Shown: piece after piece, positions 1 through 7,311 of the stretch
Position numbering within the stretch: position 1 is the stretch's first letter
Layout: each line of letters opens with the position of its first letter
Source of the DNA: an uncultured Eubacteriales bacterium
Lineage (GTDB): Bacteria > Bacillota_A > Clostridia > Oscillospirales > Oscillospiraceae
Length of the DNA stretch: 12,147 nucleotides
Reading direction: 5' to 3'
NCBI GenBank assembly: GCA_949742895.1
Contig: CATJRT010000165.1
Coordinates: 1 to 12,147 of the forward strand
The notes under the pieces: model-generated
The model's input: the letters and a program-made list of their open reading frames with translations, nothing else
The model's database searches: none
Told to the model about the DNA's origin: nothing
Translations under genes and position numbers: made by a program

Positions 1-1
1 C

Positions 2-88
2 CACAACAATGCCCGCACCCTGATTCGCCGGTTGGACCGGGACGAGCTACTCCAGGTGCTTTTGAAAAGTTATTTGCTGGAAAAATGA
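2..88 (+). CDS. C-terminal end of an unidentified protein (partial)
   Basis: An open frame enters from the left edge and ends with TGA at 86-88. The 28 visible residues run from HNNART to YLLEK and are rich in Leu, Arg and Asp/Glu, as in an amphipathic C-terminal helix. A strong intrinsic terminator begins only 4 bases after the stop, which supports this as the real end of a + strand gene. The family cannot be recognised from so short a piece. The next gene's ATG at 85 overlaps this stop but is unlikely to be a real start (see the lipoprotein entry). Confidence 0.6.
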   Translation, partial: HNNARTLIRRLDRDELLQVLLKSYLLEK

Positions 89-92
89 ACCG

Positions 93-123
93 AGAGCGCC
101 TGCCGTTGGCAGGTGCTCTTTTT
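93..123 (+). terminator. Intrinsic terminator of the left-edge gene
   Basis: Positions 93-104 pair with 108-119 (12 bp, one G-U pair) around a 3-base loop and are followed by a T-run at 119-123. The hairpin starts 4 bases after the stop at 88. The T-run leads within about two bases into the ribosome site AAGGAG of the next gene (124-129), so hairpin and translation signal are almost fused. Confidence 0.88.
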
Positions 124-129
124 AAGGAG
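124..129 (+). promoter_or_regulatory. Shine-Dalgarno site that sets the TTG start at 139
   Basis: AAGGAG at 124-129 lies 9 bases before TTG 139. There is no comparable site before ATG 85, which lies inside the preceding coding sequence and ahead of the terminator hairpin. This decides the start of the lipoprotein gene. Confidence 0.75.
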
Positions 130-138
130 CTGATCGAC

Positions 139-1899
139 TTGAGACATATTTTATCGCTGCTTCTGGCCTCCGCCCTGCTGCTGTCCCTGCTAAACGCCTG
201 CCAACAACCGCCCATCACCGAATCGGACCCGCTTCCCTCCCCTGCTGTGGACGAGCCGTCCGTCAAGGAGCTGGCCGACGCGGTATTGCCCTACACCGGC
301 CGCGATAAAGCGTTGGAAACCGAAGTTCTGGATGCCGGCGCAGTGGCAGTCTATCTGGAAAATGCCTACAACTTGGACACGGAAACGTGTGCAGACGCCG
401 CCATTATCCGGGGGGCGGGGATGTCCGCTTTTGAGATTGCCATACTGCGCTTTTCCGGTGAGGATGCCGCAAAGGACAGCTCAGACCTCCTTAAAGACTA
501 CTTACATACCCGTGAGGGAGATTTTACTGGTTACGCCCCTGCAGAGGCGGATATGGCAGCTGACGGCCACATCCAGCAGGAGGGCGCGTGGCTGGGGTTG
601 TTCATCTGCCCCGATCCGGAGGGTGCAGAGGACGCCTTCCGGCGGGCGCTGAACGGTGATGAACTGTCCTCCCCCACACTGGAGCCTGTTGTGGAAACTC
701 CCCCGTCCATCACAGATATGGAGTCGCTGAAGGATGCCCTGATATTCCGTTACCGCGACGAGCTGACCGAACTGGGAGATTACCGCGTGTCCATGTTCGC
801 CTCCACCGAAAGCTTCCCTCAGTTTGTAGAGGCCACCTACGGAATCCCTGCCGACCAGTTAGCGGACGGCTTCGTGATTGACGACCTGGGCGGCGCCCCC
901 TTTGAGTTGATTGTGCTGCGCATGGTGGATTCGGATGCATCTGTCCAATACTTTAGCACACTTTCCGATTACAAAAACGCTTTGAAGGAACGCTTTGTTG
1001 AACAGGACGATGAAGGGCATCGAATCATCACGGCAGAAAACGAAGAACCATATATGCTTGTAAGCCAGTCCAGTACCATGCAGTACAGCGAATTTCTGGC
1101 CCTTCTCATCTGCCGGGATCCGGATGCCGCAAAAGCGTTCAAGACAGACCTCAACTCCCTGCACCGTACCGAGAACTCTTCGGAGGTAACGGAATCAGCA
1201 CCTGTAGTGAGCCGCAGCTCGGAGGGCGTTCCCGCCTTTTCAGAGGTGAACTGGAAGCTCCCAGAGGGCGAACCTGATCCCGACTATCCCGACCGCATCA
1301 GATTCACCCCGCCCAATAAGGAGGATATGTCCATTTACGACACGTCTGCCATTCTCGCCGCCTGGACGACGGACGACCCCTCTCCCCTGTCCGATTATGA
1401 CCGGACAATCTACGATGCTGCGGAAGCGGTGCTGGACGAGATCCTGACCGGCGGCATGAGCAGCTACGACAAAGAGGTTGCCATTTATGCCTGGGTGGTG
1501 CAGCATGTGAGCTACGACCACACCCCAACGGACATACTGGAAGAGACGGACCGGGACGCTTTTGGCCCCTATGGCGGACTGGTGAATCACGCGTGCGTGT
1601 GTCTGGGCTACTCTTCCACCTTCCAGCTTTTGGCGGACATGGCAGGGCTGGAGTGTATCACCGTGGTGGGTGCAGGCTCCAGTAGCGAGGAGGACCACGC
1701 CTGGAACATGGTCCGGCTAAACGGAAACTGGTACTGTCTGGATACGACCTGGGACGCCGGCTACCTGATTCCGGGTGATGAAAGCGGTTGGACGTGGCGG
1801 TTCTTCAATGTAACCAGCGACTATATGGCCCGAAGCAACCACCAGTGGGACTATGCCAATACTCCCGAGGCCGTCACCGAAGGCCACGGGCAGAGCTGA
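139..1899 (+). CDS. Lipoprotein with two DUF4358-like repeats and a transglutaminase-like domain
   Basis: Predicted membrane-anchored surface lipoprotein of 586 aa. The TTG start at 139 is preferred: it has a good ribosome site and opens directly into a lipoprotein signal peptide (MRHIL, a Leu/Ala core, lipobox L-N-A-C with Cys21). An upstream in-frame ATG (85) would put 18 residues encoded by the terminator hairpin in front. Residues about 43-172 and 196-340 look like tandem copies of the Firmicute DUF4358 lipoprotein domain; both end in a similar 'hydrophobic-ICxDP' stretch. Residues about 420-560 form a transglutaminase-like papain-fold domain with a plausible triad Cys488 (VCLGYS), His520 (DHAWN) and Asp535 (LDTTWD). 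Family members act as cell-wall or surface peptidases or transglutaminases; the substrate here is unknown. It is convergent with the redox operon and probably unrelated to it. The lipidation and triad are read from motifs, the role is inference. Confidence 0.85.
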   Translation: MRHILSLLLASALLLSLLNACQQPPITESDPLPSPAVDEPSVKELADAVLPYTGRDKALETEVLDAGAVAVYLENAYNLDTETCADAAIIRGAGMSAFEIAILRFSGEDAAKDSSDLLKDYLHTREGDFTGYAPAEADMAADGHIQQEGAWLGLFICPDPEGAEDAFRRALNGDELSSPTLEPVVETPPSITDMESLKDALIFRYRDELTELGDYRVSMFASTESFPQFVEATYGIPADQLADGFVIDDLGGAPFELIVLRMVDSDASVQYFSTLSDYKNALKERFVEQDDEGHRIITAENEEPYMLVSQSSTMQYSEFLALLICRDPDAAKAFKTDLNSLHRTENSSEVTESAPVVSRSSEGVPAFSEVNWKLPEGEPDPDYPDRIRFTPPNKEDMSIYDTSAILAAWTTDDPSPLSDYDRTIYDAAEAVLDEILTGGMSSYDKEVAIYAWVVQHVSYDHTPTDILEETDRDAFGPYGGLVNHACVCLGYSSTFQLLADMAGLECITVVGAGSSSEEDHAWNMVRLNGNWYCLDTTWDAGYLIPGDESGWTWRFFNVTSDYMARSNHQWDYANTPEAVTEGHGQS

Positions 1900-1908
1900 A
1901 CAAAAAAC

Positions 1909-1940
1909 ACACCCCGGCTCCTGTTTGGGAGCCGGGGTGT
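1909..1940. terminator. Bidirectional intrinsic terminator between convergent genes
   Basis: Positions 1909-1921 pair perfectly with 1928-1940 (13 bp, GC-rich) around a 6-base loop. A T-rich run follows on the + side (1943-1951), and an A-run at 1902-1907 gives a U-run on the minus side. It starts 10 bases after the lipoprotein stop and lies 10 bases beyond the kinase stop, so it ends both transcripts and marks the 3' end of the minus-strand operon. Confidence 0.93.
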
Positions 1941-1949
1941 CGATTTTCT

Positions 1950-3053
1950 TTACTGCTTCAGGGCTTCAAAATCCCTGAACACAGGCTCTCCAGTGTACTG
2001 AAGCACATCCTCCTCGCCCTTCAGGGCGCGGATGGCTCCCGCCGCCAGAGCCTCCATCTCGAACTCGCCGGCCTGTACGCTGATGGGGGCCAGCCAGCCG
2101 ATGTATTCGCTGAGCTGCTCCACCAGGTACTTATCATGGGCGATGCCGCCGGTGAGGATGATTGCGTCCACCCTGCCCTTGAGGGCCACAGCACAGCCGC
2201 CCACCGCCTTGCCAATCTGATAAATGAACGCGTCATACACCAGCTTGGCGTACTTATCACCATTCTGAATACGGGCAACAATCTCCCGTGCGTCGGAGGT
2301 GCCCAGGTGGTCGGCCAGACCGCCGTTCTTAACCACCCGGTCGTACAGCTCCTTCTCGGTGTACTCTCCGCTGAAGCACAGGTGGATCAGGTCGGTGGCA
2401 GGTACCCAGCCCGCACGGGTAGGCGCCATAGGACCGTCGCCGTTCACCGCGTCGTTGACGCTACAAAGCTGCCCCTTCCGGTGGGCCCCCACCGTCACAC
2501 CGCCGCCGATGTGGCAGCAGATTAGATTCATTTCCTCATATTTTTTCCCCTGAGAAGCGGCATAGCGGATACAATTCTCCTTCTGGTTGAGGGGATGGCC
2601 CTTGGCCTGACGGAAAAACTCATGGAAGCCGCAGATACGCTCCACATCGTCCAGCTCGTCCACGTCGGGGGGATTTACGCAGAACACATCACCGCCATAG
2701 GTCTTTTGCAGCTCCTTGGCGATCTGTGGACCAAGGGTGTTGGGGTGGCGCACAGTGAAGCAGCACCTGGCGTGCTCCAGCAGCTTGTCGTTGGCGGCGT
2801 ACACGCCGCCCTTCAGCCCCACCAGACCGCCACAGCGGGCAGCGAAGGCGTCCACACCCTCCAGAGATACCCCAGCCCGGTCCATCTCCGCCTGGATGGT
2901 TTCCATACGGTAGGGAAGCTGGTCGCGGATTTCCTTGAACTTCTTCAGCTCCTCGGCGGCGTGGTCCACATTGGTCCCCCACACCTTCTGGTCGTCCTCA
3001 AAAAGGGCGATTTTGGTGCTGGTAGAGCCGGGATTGATGACAAAAATCTTCAT
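1950..3053 (-). CDS. buk: Butyrate kinase-family carboxylate kinase
   Basis: 367-aa member of the acetokinase (ASKHA) family; butyrate kinase makes ATP and butyrate from butyryl-phosphate and ADP, reversibly, in the cytoplasm. Visible motifs are the N-terminal phosphate loop NPGSTSTK (residues 7-14), RCGGL with a following GGVY (73-85), VNPPDVDE (126-133), HIGGGVTVGAH (181-191), GDGPMAPTRAG (205-215) and ILTGGIAHD (299-307). Length is close to the usual 355-360 aa. The start is supported by the NPGSTS alignment; its ribosome site (GAGTGA) is weak. It is the last gene of the operon, 36 bases after the Fe-S protein and just before a terminator. Being co-transcribed with four redox genes rather than with a ptb is unusual and suggests an acyl-phosphate derived from the reductase's substrate or product. 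The true acid could be butyrate, a branched acid or an aryl-alkanoate; this cannot be told from sequence. Confidence 0.9.
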   Translation of the reverse strand: MKIFVINPGSTSTKIALFEDDQKVWGTNVDHAAEELKKFKEIRDQLPYRMETIQAEMDRAGVSLEGVDAFAARCGGLVGLKGGVYAANDKLLEHARCCFTVRHPNTLGPQIAKELQKTYGGDVFCVNPPDVDELDDVERICGFHEFFRQAKGHPLNQKENCIRYAASQGKKYEEMNLICCHIGGGVTVGAHRKGQLCSVNDAVNGDGPMAPTRAGWVPATDLIHLCFSGEYTEKELYDRVVKNGGLADHLGTSDAREIVARIQNGDKYAKLVYDAFIYQIGKAVGGCAVALKGRVDAIILTGGIAHDKYLVEQLSEYIGWLAPISVQAGEFEMEALAAGAIRALKGEEDVLQYTGEPVFRDFEALKQ

Positions 3054-3089
3054 TGGCGTTCACTCGGCTTTCTCATAAATTTTGCAGGT

Positions 3090-3656
3090 TCACCGCTTGC
3101 AGGGAATGGGCTTGGCCGGACAGCGGGGCTTCACCGCTCCGGCCTGGACAATGGCGTCCTCCTCGCAGGCGTCCACACATTTGCCGCACTGGGTACACTC
3201 ATCCTGATCAATCACATGGATGAACTTCTTCTTGCCCAAAATAGCGTCGTCATCGCACTCGTCCATGCAGTCGCCGCAACCGATGCAGCGGTCCGCCAGG
3301 ATGTGGTAGGTGACGAAGCTCTTGCACACCCCGGCCTTGCAGCTCTTTTTGGCCACATGGGCGGCGAACTCATCGCCGTACTTTTCAAACACCGCCAGGG
3401 CAGTCTCCCCCAGCTCCACACCGTCCTCGCACAGGGACTGCTCCCGCATCATCCGGCACAGCTTGCCAAGCTGTGCCGGATCAGTAGAACGGGACTTTTT
3501 CATGGTGATATCGGCCAGCGTCAGCTCCAATTGGGCCGCGCCCTCGTAGCCGAATACGCACTTGCCGCAGTCCAGGCATTTGTGTCCCTTGACATAGCGC
3601 AGCAGCTCGTCCACCGGGCACTGCTTTTCGGAGAGATTCAACAGCTTTTCATTCAT
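3090..3656 (-). CDS. Fe-S protein: NuoF/HydB C-terminal-like cluster domain plus two [4Fe-4S] ferredoxin motifs
   Basis: 188-aa predicted cytoplasmic electron-transfer subunit. The start at 3656 is chosen because GGAGG lies about 9 bases upstream and the ATG overlaps the stop of the preceding gene (coupled translation); longer readings would lie inside that gene. Residues about 20-112 resemble the C-terminal [4Fe-4S] region of NuoF or bifurcating-hydrogenase HydB: Cys27-x2-Cys30-x2-Cys33, a fourth Cys at 76 in SLC, then KSCKAGVC (105-111). The FMN/NADH-binding part of NuoF is absent. Residues 124-134 and 154-164 are two C-x2-C-x2-C-x3-C ferredoxin motifs. It is probably the partner of the upstream NuoG-GltD fusion, restoring a NuoF-G-like cluster relay and possibly exchanging electrons with ferredoxin. 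That partnership is inferred from gene coupling; the cluster motifs are seen. Confidence 0.85.
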   Translation of the reverse strand: MNEKLLNLSEKQCPVDELLRYVKGHKCLDCGKCVFGYEGAAQLELTLADITMKKSRSTDPAQLGKLCRMMREQSLCEDGVELGETALAVFEKYGDEFAAHVAKKSCKAGVCKSFVTYHILADRCIGCGDCMDECDDDAILGKKKFIHVIDQDECTQCGKCVDACEEDAIVQAGAVKPRCPAKPIPCKR

Positions 3657-5767
3657 CCGTTGCCACCTCCGTACTCGTTCCACAGCTTCACCTGCTGAAA
3701 TTGCAGACGCAGATCGCATTGCAGGCACCTGCCGGACTCGCATTTGGCCTGATCACAGGTGTAGGTATGGTACACATCCTCGTTGTCCGCCGTGCGCTGG
3801 ACCGCGTCCCGCAGCTCCTGCTCCACCCGGGGCAGGGCCGCGAAGCTCTCCACCTGGCCGATGTACGGGTCAGCGGTGCGCTCCACCAGTGTCTCGTCGA
3901 TCTCGCCGTCGCCGCCCAGCCAGCGGTCGATCTCCGCCGTGACCTCCCGACCCTGCTGGATGGCCTTGATGACGAAGCTAATGCCGGTGATGGCGTCGCC
4001 GGCGGCGAAGATGCCGTCCACATTGGTCTTGAAGCCGTCCGTCACGGGGTAGCCCCGACCGTTCAGCTCGATGCCGAAGTCTTCGTAGTCCTGGAGCCCG
4101 GTGTACTGCCCCGTGGCAAACACCACGCTGTCGCAGGGGATGACCGTCTGGCTCCCCTCCTCCGCCACCTCGGTGACCTTGCCCGTGGCCCGGTCGTAGG
4201 TGGAGGACAGTACCGTATGCACCCGCAGGCCGGTGACCTTCCCGTCCGCGCCCTCGATTTCCTCGAAAGAGCGGCTCGGGAACAAGTTTACACCCTCCTG
4301 AGCGCCTTCCTCCTGGTCGTCCTTGTCCGCCAAAATCTTGTCCGCCTGCTCGATGCAGGCCAGGTTCACTGTCATGCCCTTACGCACCAGGGAACGGGCC
4401 ACGTCGTAGCCCACGGACCCCGCGCCAATGATGCACACGGTTTTACCCAAATAGGATAGGTCGGCCTCCGCCCTGCTGTCCGCCAGCACGTCCATAGCGG
4501 TGTATACCTGGGGCAGGTCCGCTCCAGGCAGGGGCAGCTTACGGCCCTTGGACACACCCACCGCCACCAGCACTGCGTCGTTTTCCTTGCGCAGGGCGGC
4601 GGCGTCAGACACCTCGCGGTTTACCTCGTACTTCACGCCGCTGTCGATGATGTATTGGATCTCCGCCATGACGCCCTCCAGGGGCAGGCGGTAGCCGGGG
4701 ATGCCGCTGGTCATAGGGCCGCCCAGCTGGGGTCGCTTCTCCAGCACGATGACGTCGTGGCCCAGTTTGTTGAGGTAATAAGCGGCGGTCAGGCCGCAGG
4801 GGCCGGAACCGATGACGGCGATCCGCTTACCGGTGCGCTCCTTTTGGAAGCCCTTGGACCTCCACGTCTGCTCGGTATCCTGCTCCACAGCGAAGCGCTT
4901 CAGGTTGCGGATGCCTAAGGGGTCGTTCAGCTCGGTGCGCTTGCATCCCGTCTCGCACAGGTGGTTGCAGATGTGGCCCAGCACCAGGGGGAAGGGCACC
5001 TTCTCCCGGATGATGGCGTGGGCGTCGCCGGGACGGCCCTCCCGGATGGCACGGATGTAGGCGGGAATGTCGATGTGGGCAGGGCACTCGGCGCGGCAGG
5101 GTACCACATTGTCCGCATAGGACGGGTGCTTCTCCATGATGCCCACCGCATCCACGATGGAGCCGGTGGGACACACCTCGATACACGCCCCGCAGAAGCG
5201 GCACCCCGCATCCGCAAGGCTCTTCCCGCCGGGTATGCCGGCATGGACGCCGCTGCTGTCACGGATATATTCCAGCACCTTCACCCCCCGCTTGTCCTGA
5301 CAGGCGCGGATACAACGCCCGCACCGAATGCAGCGGGTAAAGAGGTGGGTAATTAATGGATTCTTCTCGTCGTTGGGAACGGGCCGGGACTTCTGCCGCC
5401 AATCCTGCCCGTTGACCCCCATGTACTGGTACAGACTTTGCAGCTCGCACTTGCCGTACTTGGGACAGCCGGTGCAGTCGGCGGGGTGGGTAGACAGCAT
5501 CAGCTCCATGGAGGTCTGGCGCACCGCTTCCGCAGACTCGCTCCGGCTCTCCGCCACCATGCCCTCCTCCACGATGGTCGTACAGGCAGGAACCGGCATC
5601 TCGCCGCCGTTCACGGTCACGCTGCACAGGCGGCAGCCGCCCTTGGCCTCCAGGTCGGGATGGTCGCAAAGATGGGGGATATAAATCCCCGCATCCAGCG
5701 CCGCGTGCAAAAGCGATTGACCTTCCCTGGCCTGGACAGCCTGACCGTCAATCGTCAGATTTACCAT
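3653..5767 (-). CDS. NuoG-GltD fusion: multi-cluster Fe-S FAD NAD(P)H oxidoreductase
   Basis: 704-aa cytoplasmic oxidoreductase. ATG 5767 is preferred (GAGGGG 6 bases upstream); a longer reading would run into the FAD reductase gene. Domains in order: plant-type [2Fe-2S] (Cys34, 45, 48, 62); NuoG His-Cys cluster (His94, Cys98, 101, 107); two [4Fe-4S] motifs (Cys146/149/152/156 and 189/192/195/199); GltD-type N-terminal cluster domain (Cys224, 228, 267, 271, 275); FAD-binding GSGPCG (320-325); nucleotide-binding GAGSVG (448-453); FAD-contacting GIFAAGD (585-591); and a C-terminal four-Cys motif (671, 676, 681, 684). Similar fusions occur in NfnB/GltD-type enzymes and, from memory, resemble the Geobacter SfrB NADPH oxidoreductase. 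Likely role: take electrons from NAD(P)H and pass them through the clusters to the FAD reductase encoded 13 bases upstream and the Fe-S protein downstream. The direction and electron partners are inferred. Confidence 0.88.
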   Translation of the reverse strand: MVNLTIDGQAVQAREGQSLLHAALDAGIYIPHLCDHPDLEAKGGCRLCSVTVNGGEMPVPACTTIVEEGMVAESRSESAEAVRQTSMELMLSTHPADCTGCPKYGKCELQSLYQYMGVNGQDWRQKSRPVPNDEKNPLITHLFTRCIRCGRCIRACQDKRGVKVLEYIRDSSGVHAGIPGGKSLADAGCRFCGACIEVCPTGSIVDAVGIMEKHPSYADNVVPCRAECPAHIDIPAYIRAIREGRPGDAHAIIREKVPFPLVLGHICNHLCETGCKRTELNDPLGIRNLKRFAVEQDTEQTWRSKGFQKERTGKRIAVIGSGPCGLTAAYYLNKLGHDVIVLEKRPQLGGPMTSGIPGYRLPLEGVMAEIQYIIDSGVKYEVNREVSDAAALRKENDAVLVAVGVSKGRKLPLPGADLPQVYTAMDVLADSRAEADLSYLGKTVCIIGAGSVGYDVARSLVRKGMTVNLACIEQADKILADKDDQEEGAQEGVNLFPSRSFEEIEGADGKVTGLRVHTVLSSTYDRATGKVTEVAEEGSQTVIPCDSVVFATGQYTGLQDYEDFGIELNGRGYPVTDGFKTNVDGIFAAGDAITGISFVIKAIQQGREVTAEIDRWLGGDGEIDETLVERTADPYIGQVESFAALPRVEQELRDAVQRTADNEDVYHTYTCDQAKCESGRCLQCDLRLQFQQVKLWNEYGGGNG

Positions 5768-5780
5768 ACTGTACCCCTCT

Positions 5781-7262
5781 TTAGAACTCCGCAACCTTGG
5801 CGGCGGCATTCTCGCCGGCGATACGGCCGGAATTCAGGCAAAAGCCCATTGTGTTGCCGGGCAAGGTGAACGGATAGGTGTCGCCGTAGATGGAGCAGGC
5901 GTCGGTTCCCACCACATACAGGCCGGGAATCACATGGGCCTCCTCGTCCATGGCCTCCATCCGGTGGTTGATCTTGACGCCGCCCAGGGAGCCGTAAGCG
6001 CCCACGGTCTGGCGGCAGCAATAGAACGGGGCCTTGGCGATGGGCTCCATATAGTGGCGGTCCTTCTCAAACACCTCGTCGTAGCCGGCATCGCACATCT
6101 CGTTATACTCCTCTACCTGCGCCTTCAGGCCCTCCACGTCGATACCAGCCTTCTCAGCCAGCTCCTCGATGGTGTCGGCCTGGCAGATGGGCTCGTACCC
6201 GGCAGCCAGGTCACGTTCCCACTGTTCCTCAAAGTGGTCGTACAGGTCATGAGGATGGACGTGAGAGATGATATCCGGCCCCTTCTTCTTGTAACGCTTG
6301 AGCAGCTTGGCATCAAAGATGGCGTAGCCAACCTTGCCGGGCTGGGTGGCCAAGGCATTGCCCGTGAAGGTGGTGTTACCGATCTGGTCCTCGGGCATAA
6401 AGCGCTGACCGTTGCGGTTGACCCACAGACAGGGCTGACGGAACGCGCCCTCAATATAGAAGTGGTTCATGTTGTCGGGAAGCTGGTACATAATCTCCAT
6501 GATGATGGGGGTCTTTGCCGCCCCCGCCTCCCAGGCCATCTTCAGGCCGTCGCCCTTCATGCCGGGGACGGCAAAGTTGTGGATGGTCTTGCCGAACTCA
6601 AAGCCGGTGTACTCTTTAATCATCTCTGGATGGCCGCCGAAGCCACCGGTTGCCAGGATGACGCTGGGGGCGCGGGCCTCGATTTCCTCACCCTGGGCGT
6701 CTATTGCGACCACGCCCACCACGGCTCCGTCCTCCTTGATGAGGCGCTTGACCGGGGTCTCCAGCAGAAACTCCGCGCCCTGCTCCCTGGCGTACTCGGT
6801 CATCTTCTTAACCATGGCGGTGGCAGCGCGGGGGCCGGGGATGCCACCGCCCTCGGGCTTTACCACGTGCCAGGTGAACTCGCCGTCGGAGTAGGGCCGG
6901 GTATCCTCGGGGGCGGAGAAAGCGCGCTGTACGCCCACAAACTCCACGCCCATATCCTCCAGCCAGTCGATGGTATCGCCGGATTTATAGTAGAAGTCCC
7001 GCACCAAACGGGCGTCCACCTTATAATGGGTAAAGAACATATGTTTGCGGAAGGCCTCGCCCGGGGTGATGCTTACCATGGATGCCCGCTGAACCCGGGA
7101 ACCCACACCCAAGGGACCCATACCCATATTGGCAGCGCCGCCAGTGGTATTGCTCTTTTCAAAAACCAGGGTTTTCGCACCGCCCTCAGCGGCGGCACAG
7201 GCGGCGGCCAGACCAGACAGGCCGGCTGCTACGATGATAACGTCAGCTTCCATTTTTTTCAT
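5781..7262 (-). CDS. FAD-dependent reductase of the fumarate reductase/ketosteroid dehydrogenase superfamily
   Basis: 493-aa soluble flavoenzyme with no signal peptide or heme motif. The start at 7262 has AAAGGAA 8 bases upstream. The FAD_binding_2 fold shows as a dinucleotide motif (AAGLSG, 12-17), Glu35 with TGG (40-42), ATGGFGG (204-210), GDG (237-239), RFMPE (287-291), IPGLYVVGTD (445-454) and a C-terminal GNTMGF...GRIAGE (469-484). Family members reduce C=C bonds (fumarate, urocanate, methacrylate) or oxidise ring systems (3-ketosteroids). Here the fumarate reductase proton-donor Arg, the C1-carboxylate Arg of GN-R-LG and the HHTMGG His appear replaced (about Gly295, Thr471, Tyr423/Gly424), so fumarate is an unlikely substrate. 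The first Gly of GxGxxG is Ala12. It sits between an FMN protein and an NAD(P)H oxidoreductase, its likely electron sources. An ene-reductase for an unsaturated acid or ring is the best guess. Confidence 0.87.
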   Translation of the reverse strand: MKKMEADVIIVAAGLSGLAAACAAAEGGAKTLVFEKSNTTGGAANMGMGPLGVGSRVQRASMVSITPGEAFRKHMFFTHYKVDARLVRDFYYKSGDTIDWLEDMGVEFVGVQRAFSAPEDTRPYSDGEFTWHVVKPEGGGIPGPRAATAMVKKMTEYAREQGAEFLLETPVKRLIKEDGAVVGVVAIDAQGEEIEARAPSVILATGGFGGHPEMIKEYTGFEFGKTIHNFAVPGMKGDGLKMAWEAGAAKTPIIMEIMYQLPDNMNHFYIEGAFRQPCLWVNRNGQRFMPEDQIGNTTFTGNALATQPGKVGYAIFDAKLLKRYKKKGPDIISHVHPHDLYDHFEEQWERDLAAGYEPICQADTIEELAEKAGIDVEGLKAQVEEYNEMCDAGYDEVFEKDRHYMEPIAKAPFYCCRQTVGAYGSLGGVKINHRMEAMDEEAHVIPGLYVVGTDACSIYGDTYPFTLPGNTMGFCLNSGRIAGENAAAKVAEF

Positions 7263-7286
7263 TGCACAAATTCCTTTCCTGTCAAA

Positions 7287-7311
7287 TGATATTGTTTCCG
7301 CTTGAATATCA
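7287..7311 (-). repeat. Intercistronic inverted repeat
   Basis: TGATATT (7287-7293) and AATATCA (7305-7311) form a perfect 7-bp inverted repeat with an 11-base spacer. It includes the stop codon of the FMN reductase and lies 24 bases before the FAD reductase start. There is no U-run, so it is not a terminator. It could be a weak mRNA hairpin affecting processing or coupling, or chance in an AT-rich gap. Confidence 0.35.

Noticed and set aside
62..90. TTGAAA as -35 of a promoter for the lipoprotein
   Set aside because: The 17-base-spaced -10 would be ATGAAC, a poor match, and it lies before the terminator hairpin.
85..138. ATG at 85 as the start of the lipoprotein
   Set aside because: It overlaps the preceding stop, lacks a ribosome site and would translate the terminator hairpin. 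TTG 139 has AAGGAG and opens into a signal peptide.
2820..2840. RCGGL in the butyrate kinase as loss of the conserved Arg before GGL
   Set aside because: Relatives of this clostridial clade appear to read R-x-GGL, so the Arg is probably retained one position earlier.
5781..7262. Annotation as fumarate reductase or flavocytochrome c
   Set aside because: There is no heme motif, no signal peptide, and the key substrate-binding Arg/His residues are not where fumarate reductase has them.
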